Of a stretch of DNA of 12,182 bases, positions 8,751-12,182 are shown piece by piece. The position numbers and the translations under genes are program-made. Source of the DNA: Desulfobulbus sp. (lineage in GTDB: Bacteria; Desulfobacterota; Desulfobulbia; Desulfobulbales; Desulfobulbaceae); NCBI GenBank assembly GCA_028684915.1, contig JAQUEZ010000181.1, positions 1 to 12,182 of the forward strand. Reading direction: 5' to 3'. The notes under the pieces are model-generated. The model ran no database searches. It was not told the origin of the DNA and saw nothing but the letters and a program-made list of their open reading frames with translations. Numbering within the stretch: position 1 is the stretch's first letter; each line of letters begins with the position of its first letter.

Positions 8751-9180
8751 AATGTTACATCCACGCGACTTTAAGCCGCTCGTATATTTTAAGCCTAAGC
8801 CCCTGGCCATGCCAGAGGCATGAGACTCAAATTTACTTCATTAAGATGTCTAATATAGCCTGTATAGAGAAAAAGCAATGCCAATAGAAGCAGCTATAAT
8901 GGGTAGAAAGTATATAAAGGTGCGCGGCGTCAGACGCGGCTACCTCTTAATTATCTCATAGTATGCGTTGGCTGAATAAAAGTGCACCTTGAGCCTCTTT
9001 TCTTGACTTCCGCTGTTCGTTTGAGGAAGATGATTTCGTAGCGGGTTTGACGCCACTCCGCCCTCCTAAACATAGGGCTCTGGCTGTATTTTGCCTTTCG
9101 ATCAGTACAAATCTTTGTCGTCTGTCTGATAGAAAGTTCAATCGCACATTCAAGATTAACTGCTTGATAGCGAGGAGAAA
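8751..9180. other. 430-bp stretch without an intact gene
   Basis: The composition is AT-rich up to about 8920 and mixed after that. It contains a perfect 5-bp inverted repeat with a one-base centre (GCGTCAGACGC, 8927-8937) and, next to it, a possible decayed transposase C-terminus on the minus strand (8940-9060). From about 9060 to 9180 both strands have open frames, but none has a ribosome binding site or recognisable protein wording. The end holds the Shine-Dalgarno sequence of the plus-strand gene at 9181. I see no convincing promoter or terminator. Confidence 0.4.
8940..9060 (-). pseudogene. Possible frameshifted C-terminal remnant of a transposase (IS1380-like?)
   Basis: On the minus strand one frame reads WRQTRYEIIFLKRTAEVKK. 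After a one-base shift the neighbouring frame reads EKRLKVHFYSANAYYEIIKR and ends at TAG (8940-8942). Joined, the pattern of hydrophobic residues followed by basic VKK/RLKVHF and a Tyr-rich end resembles the C-terminus of IS1380-type DDE transposases. This rests on pattern memory only, and no catalytic motif is preserved. The short inverted repeat GCGTCAGACGC lies just beyond the stop. It could equally be a chance open frame. Confidence 0.25.
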
Positions 9181-9486
9181 ATGAGCACATGGTTCACGAA
9201 AAATCTCGGTGACGCGATGTTGGCGTATGCAGAGCTGAAGCAAATCGAACAACTGTTTACTGCTACCATGCGCGGAAAGACTAAGCCCCCTGACGACGCA
9301 GCTGTCTTCTTTCGGCACGAATCAGAGGGGGGCCTGCACTGCGAGGTTAAGGTCTATTTATCACCTTCCGCGGCGGATGTGGCGGCAGCGGTCTGCGCGC
9401 ACCCTTGTTCCAAACCGTCTTCAGACGGCTTGGATCTCTTGATCGGCTCTACGAGTTCATGGTCGGTCCTCTTTCCGGGAACGTAG
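9181..9486 (+). CDS. Small hypothetical protein, 101 residues
   Basis: This is the only convincing plus-strand gene. ATG at 9181 follows GCGAGGAGAAA, a good ribosome binding site, and the composition looks like real coding sequence. The product is soluble. It has an N-terminal amphipathic stretch (NLGDAMLAYAELKQIEQLF, residues 8-26), a middle HESEGGLHCEVKVYLSPSAADVAAAV and three cysteines (54, 72, 76). No signal peptide, membrane helix or metal motif is evident. I do not recognise the family. The alternation of a helix with GLHCEVKVYL as a possible strand suggests a small alpha/beta protein. It is flanked by transposase remnants on both sides, so it may be a passenger gene. The minus-strand frame covering the same bases lacks a start site and recognisable content. 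Confidence 0.55.
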   Translation: MSTWFTKNLGDAMLAYAELKQIEQLFTATMRGKTKPPDDAAVFFRHESEGGLHCEVKVYLSPSAADVAAAVCAHPCSKPSSDGLDLLIGSTSSWSVLFPGT

Positions 9487-9537
9487 CGGCTATTTTTGAT
9501 TCTGAATAAACCTTGTTGGATGCTGCTTCCAGCGATT

Positions 9538-9682
9538 CCAGGCCCTGAGGACCGAGGTGAAGGTTTCACTGGTAAACTAGCACCCCTGCTCGGTATTGAA
9601 GATCTCCAGGGGCTCGTATTGGAATAGTACTTCTTTCAGTGCCTCGGCGCAGAATCTGCTGTCCAGCGTGTTAGATACCCGC
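9538..9682 (-). pseudogene. Remnant of an IS3-family transposase (OrfB, rve domain)
   Basis: The minus strand reads SNTLDSRFCAEALKEVLFQY, then EPLEIFNTEQGC, a stop, and FTSETFTSVLR. This is the hallmark of IS3-family OrfB integrases, whose usual wording here is SNTLD..FC..AL.EAL..YG.PEIFNTDQGSQFTS. The second catalytic Asp (D of NTDQG) has become Glu and the following Ser codon is a stop, so the gene is dead. The upstream part decays within about 10 codons and the downstream part is lost after VLRA. What remains covers only the middle of the DDE domain. Neither the OrfA part nor inverted repeats are seen. Confidence 0.75.
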
Positions 9683-9715
9683 CTCGGCCGATACGCTTTC
9701 CGCAGCGGATGCCTG

Positions 9716-9793
9716 TCAGGGAAGCACGCCTGGAGTGAAGAACTCTATGGAAATGGCGGCGATGACACACCCTATTGCCTTGAAATTTCTCAT
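9716..9793 (-). pseudogene. Start of a truncated, possibly exported protein coupled to the DUF488 gene
   Basis: A 25-codon frame begins with ATG (9791-9793), overlapping the DUF488 stop in an ATGA junction, and has AAGGA about seven bases upstream inside that gene. The peptide is MRNFKAIGCVIAAISIEFFT plus five more residues. It has a short basic N-region followed by a 13-residue hydrophobic run, like the beginning of a signal peptide or membrane anchor. The frame stops at 9716-9718, shortly before the IS3-type remnant, which suggests that the insertion removed the rest of a gene that once followed DUF488. It could instead be a chance micro-ORF. Confidence 0.35.
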
Positions 9794-10398
9794 GTAACAT
9801 TCCTTCCATCGGCAGCAAGCGTGTGAATCAGCTGGTCATCATTTCCTCCCTCTTGGGATGGATACGTGATTTGTGTGCCATCCATGACGGCCATCGCCGT
9901 CATGGTGTGAGGCTTCGCACTTTTGGAGCTGAAGATATCACTGACTCCGATTCCGCGCACTAGAAGTGCATCGCCGATCAGGGAGCGATGACAGCGCCAA
10001 GGCACTGCCTCGGCACACATGACGGAGGTGGTTTTCTCCCTGGCCAGTTCAATTAGTTTTTCTATGGCTCCGACAAATTCCTGCGTCTGCATATAGTCGG
10101 CAAAACCGCGAAATGAAGCGTTGTGCCAACCCATATTAGGCGAATCGGCTCGACTATGGCGCAACCCTCCCAACTCTTTCATGTGTCGATAGGCAATGCG
10201 CCGGTTGCGTAGGAACCCACCAAGGGTGTCTTTATTGAACTGGGGATTGTGTCGCGAACGCGGGATCGTCCGCACATCCACCAGACGCTCGATACCGTAA
10301 TGCCGGAGCAGTTCGACAAAATCTTCAAGACTGCGGGTCGAATGTCCGACTGTGAATATCACGGTCGGTTCTGATAATCTGTGATGTGTGTTCTTCAC
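9790..10398 (-). CDS. DUF488 family protein
   Basis: The 202-residue cytoplasmic protein belongs to the DUF488 family. Diagnostic stretches are TVGHSTRSLEDFVELL (about 16-31), VDVRTIPRSRHNPQF (40-54), the GWHNASFRGFADYMQTQEF core (90-108) and MCAEAVPWRCHRSLIGDALL (127-146), with the conserved Cys-Ala-Glu and Cys-His pairs. The biochemical role of DUF488 is not established, and the conserved Cys, His and Arg suggest an enzyme or nucleic-acid-related function. Length is normal apart from a C-terminal tail of about 25 residues. The start is GTG at 10396-10398 with GAAGGTG about ten bases upstream. It immediately follows the broken FAD oxidoreductase on the same strand, a likely former operon partner. 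Confidence 0.88.
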   Translation of the reverse strand: MKNTHHRLSEPTVIFTVGHSTRSLEDFVELLRHYGIERLVDVRTIPRSRHNPQFNKDTLGGFLRNRRIAYRHMKELGGLRHSRADSPNMGWHNASFRGFADYMQTQEFVGAIEKLIELAREKTTSVMCAEAVPWRCHRSLIGDALLVRGIGVSDIFSSKSAKPHTMTAMAVMDGTQITYPSQEGGNDDQLIHTLAADGRNVT

Positions 10399-10403
10399 AG
10401 CAG

Positions 10404-10495
10404 CTACACCTTCTTGATCGCTTGGTTTGCCGCCACAAGAAAAGGATTTCAGGCGGGTGAATAGGGTGGCGCATAGCTTAGGTCAAGCTCTGCCA
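10404..10495 (-). pseudogene. C-terminal remnant of an FAD-dependent NAD(P)-disulfide oxidoreductase (CoA-disulfide reductase/NADH oxidase type)
   Basis: The minus frame reads AELDLSYAPPYSPA, then TGA, then NPFLVAANQAIKKV and TAG. The wording LxLxYAPPYSPxWDPxLVAAN is the C-terminal interface motif of the CoA-disulfide reductase / NADH oxidase / sulfur reductase family, so the TGA most simply stands for a former Trp codon (TGG) followed by Asp to Asn. The remnant begins exactly at the outer edge of the Tn3-type repeat at 10496-10533, so the transposon cut the gene and the large N-terminal FAD and NAD domains are gone. The stop lies 5 bp before the DUF488 start. It is not functional. Confidence 0.6.
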
Positions 10496-10533
10496 GGGAT
10501 CCGTTCACGAAACGGAGATTTTTGTACGCTAAG
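10496..10533 (+). repeat. 38-bp Tn3-family terminal inverted repeat
   Basis: The 38 bases from GGGATCCGTT to TTTTTGTACGCTAAG have the length, the G-rich outer end and the TACGCTAAG inner end of Tn3-family terminal repeats. The inner end points toward the transposase frame at 10763, as expected for the repeat next to the 3' end of tnpA. The outer first base is A or G-shifted (AGGGAT rather than GGGG), so it is slightly degenerate. It differs in core sequence from the repeats at 171-352, so the two belong to different Tn3 subgroups. Its outer edge coincides with the break in the FAD oxidoreductase. Confidence 0.65.
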
Positions 10534-10707
10534 GTCGGGTTCCCTTCCACTTGGTCTTGTACAGCTTGGATAGGGAGGGATGGTGTCCGTTTGAGGTATA
10601 CCTTACCTAATGTCAGGTTTTGGGGTAGTGACCACCAAGCTGAAAAAAACGCCATTCGGCTTTTAATATTATTAGGCCCAGTGCCCTGTAGCGCAACATA
10701 GCACATC

Positions 10708-10740
10708 AACTCTTTACAAAAGCGCCTTTTGTAAAGAGTT
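10708..10740. repeat. Perfect 15-bp inverted repeat with 3-base loop
   Basis: AACTCTTTACAAAAG at 10708-10722 is repeated exactly in inverted orientation at 10726-10740 around CGC. It lies 23 bp past the tnpA stop. The stem is AT-rich and no T-run follows on either strand, so it does not look like a standard intrinsic terminator. It could be a protein-binding palindrome or the scar of an inverted duplication. Confidence 0.8.
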
Positions 10741-10762
10741 ACGACCCAGTTCCCCAACGGGG

Positions 10763-12182
10763 CTAATTGGCCATTTCCAGGTAGGCCTCTATTGGTATAC
10801 GTTGATCCATGTCGAGATCGAACCGGCCGTAGGGATTGATGTGGGCATAGATCAACGGCGACAGTGCCCGATAGTCGACCACCTGCATGCGTTGTCGCCA
10901 GGTCGGTTCGCCCAGCTCGCGCTGAATCATCAAAGTATTCACGTAGACCAGGCAAAGCTGCAAGAGATGCAGCGCGAGCACGGAAAGCTCCTGATCTTCC
11001 AGACGGTTGCTCGATAATTCGCCGCCCTCACCATAGAAAATAAAACCATTGGCGCTGTTCCAGTTCTCCACGACGTTCAGCCCCGCGTGGATCTCACGCC
11101 TGATGGACTCCTCGTGCAAGTAGCGGCAGAGGAATGTCGTCTTGAGTGCCTTGCCCAATTCCGCCAGGGCCTGGTAAGTTGGGTGTTGCAGGTTGGCACG
11201 CGTGAAGCGCCGCAAGATTGCTTCGGCTTGCGCCGTGCCCAGACGCAGGGCGGTCGCATATCTCACCATTTCGTCGTATTGTTGGCGAATCAGCTCCCAG
11301 TTGATCGGGCGGGTCAATACATCCTTCAGGTTGGCATACTCGTCTGTGCAGCCGGCATCCGGCAAGTACAGCTTTTGCCTCGCGATAGCTTTCAGCCGAG
11401 GCATCAGCTCGAAGCCCAGTAAATGCGTAAAGGCAAATCCCACCTCGCTTTGGCCATGGCTATCCGTGTAGTTTTTCTGCACCTCCATGTCGGTTTCATG
11501 CCTTAGTACGCCTTCGATCATTGCCGCTACCTCCGAAGAGGAACAGCGCTTCAATTGCGAATAGATGCATACCGACTTGTCTTCGCAATGCCAATACACG
11601 AGGACACCTCGACCGCCATAGCGTACATGCCATTCAGTGGTCAGGTTCTGGTCGTAAGCACCGAATTTCTTCGAATCAGAGGCGCAGGTCGTACTCCCTT
11701 CGCCCCAAATTGCCGGCTGACGGATGGCGAAGGTGGCGTCGGCGACTTTGGCAATCGCCTCGCGCAGGGCGCTTTTGCGCACGAAGCGCTGTTTGACGTA
11801 CAAGAGCTCCTTGTAGCTGATGTCCTGCTCCCCGGACAGGACCCGTTTCAACCCCGTGTTGGTGCCCATGCCATATAGACACAACAGCAATCGGCGTTGC
11901 AATGTCGCTCGGTCCAACACCTCACGCGATGCTGTGCTATGGAACACGTCACTGAAGTCGATGCGCAGCAGATGAATTTCACCGACATGTTCCCGGGCCA
12001 GGCGGATGGCTTCGCGGGGAGAGACTGCAGGCAGTACAGTGTACCCCTGGTGTTCGAGCATCACCGCTGTCATCTCGAGAACCATAGGTTCATCTTCCAC
12101 CAACAGGATGGTCTCGTGTCCGGGGGCGGTCGGTTTCGCCGCCTCTGACACCAATAACCGTTCACGCTTGGCCACGAACCGA
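10763..12182 (-). pseudogene. In-frame fusion: truncated hybrid-kinase receiver domain joined to C-terminal half of Tn3-family TnpA
   Basis: The frame is open to the right edge of the window; a GTG at 12173-12175 is not a likely true start because the frame continues upstream ([10 protein letters not shown], as after a kinase ATPase domain). Residues counted from that GTG: 20-70 ([20 protein letters not shown] through EIHLL) are the first half of a CheY-like receiver typical of hybrid histidine kinases. From residue 71 ([20 protein letters not shown]) to the end at 470 it is a Tn3 transposase. The DDE triad is retained: Asp167 (CASDSKKF), Asp238 (YTDSHGQSE) and Glu370 (NVVENWN). Tn3 transposases are about 1000 residues, so the N-terminal repeat-binding part is missing. 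The receiver loses its phosphorylated Asp, which would come just after EIHLL. It is therefore probably inactive both as kinase and as transposase, although an intact frame is preserved. Confidence 0.85.

Larger units (their letters stand above)
10496..11965 (-). mobile_element. Truncated Tn3-family transposon end (IR plus 3' part of tnpA)
   Basis: The segment holds one terminal repeat, about 230 bp without a recognisable gene (10534-10762, containing the 33-bp palindrome at 10708-10740 and a CCCC-AAC-GGGG hairpin at 10752-10762), and the last 400 codons of a Tn3 transposase. The 5' part of tnpA, the resolvase, the res site and the other repeat are absent. The right boundary is where the reading frame switches to kinase receiver sequence, at about 11966. 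A gap of 230 bp between tnpA and the repeat is longer than usual and may be a later insertion or decayed cargo. Confidence 0.6.

Noticed and set aside
8956..9318. 120-codon minus-strand frame opposite the small plus-strand gene
   Set aside because: No ribosome binding site and low-complexity, basic, Ser-rich content; the plus-strand frame has the better start site and composition.
10449..10955. 168-codon minus-strand frame
   Set aside because: Its first half is tnpA read in the wrong frame, then it crosses the palindrome and the terminal repeat. Only its last 15 residues are meaningful, as the oxidoreductase remnant.

Overview
The window is a bacterial accessory or respiratory region whose genes lie almost entirely on the minus strand. 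Its core is a complete membrane-bound respiratory nitrate reductase operon, narG-narH-narJ-narI (6782 down to 368), tightly packed, with overlapping or near-touching genes and strong Shine-Dalgarno sequences. Downstream of narI is a fragment of a quinol-type nitric oxide reductase (norB/norZ-like), which suggests a nitrate-respiring or denitrifying metabolism. Upstream of narG is an orphan qmoC-like gene, an HdrC/NarI-like fusion of two [4Fe-4S] motifs with a six-helix membrane part. This family is otherwise known from the Qmo complex of sulfate reducers and sulfur-metabolising bacteria. Together with a hybrid-kinase receiver of a style common in Desulfobacterota, this points to a nitrate-respiring sulfur-cycle bacterium (Desulfobacterota or gammaproteobacterial sulfur oxidiser). 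That taxonomic call is an inference from gene content only.

Layout from left to right: 1-170 is a norB fragment. 171-352 is a 182-bp miniature element with 38-bp Tn3-type inverted repeats. 368-6782 is narIJHG. 6783-7023 is the nar leader/promoter region. 7024-8226 is qmoC. 8460-8750 is a small antibiotic-biosynthesis-monooxygenase-fold protein. 8751-9180 is a mostly gene-free stretch with a possible decayed transposase tail. 9181-9486 is a small plus-strand hypothetical protein. 9538-9682 is an IS3-family transposase remnant. 9716-9793 is the start of a truncated, possibly exported protein coupled to the DUF488 gene at 9790-10398. 10404-10495 is the broken C-terminus of an FAD/NAD disulfide oxidoreductase. 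10496-10533 is a Tn3-type terminal repeat. 10763-12182 is an open frame fusing the truncated receiver domain of a hybrid histidine kinase to the catalytic C-terminal half of a Tn3-family transposase.

Functionally, NarGHI would take electrons from quinol at the membrane and reduce nitrate in the cytoplasm, with NarJ as its assembly chaperone. QmoC would be a second quinone-linked Fe-S/cytochrome b module, but its usual QmoA/QmoB partners are not in the window. The rest of the right half is a graveyard of mobile DNA. Two different Tn3-family footprints bracket the interval 353-10495, and each has cut a host gene (norB on the left, the FAD oxidoreductase on the right). The right-hand one has also been rearranged into a kinase gene. 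I found no RNA genes and no CRISPR array.
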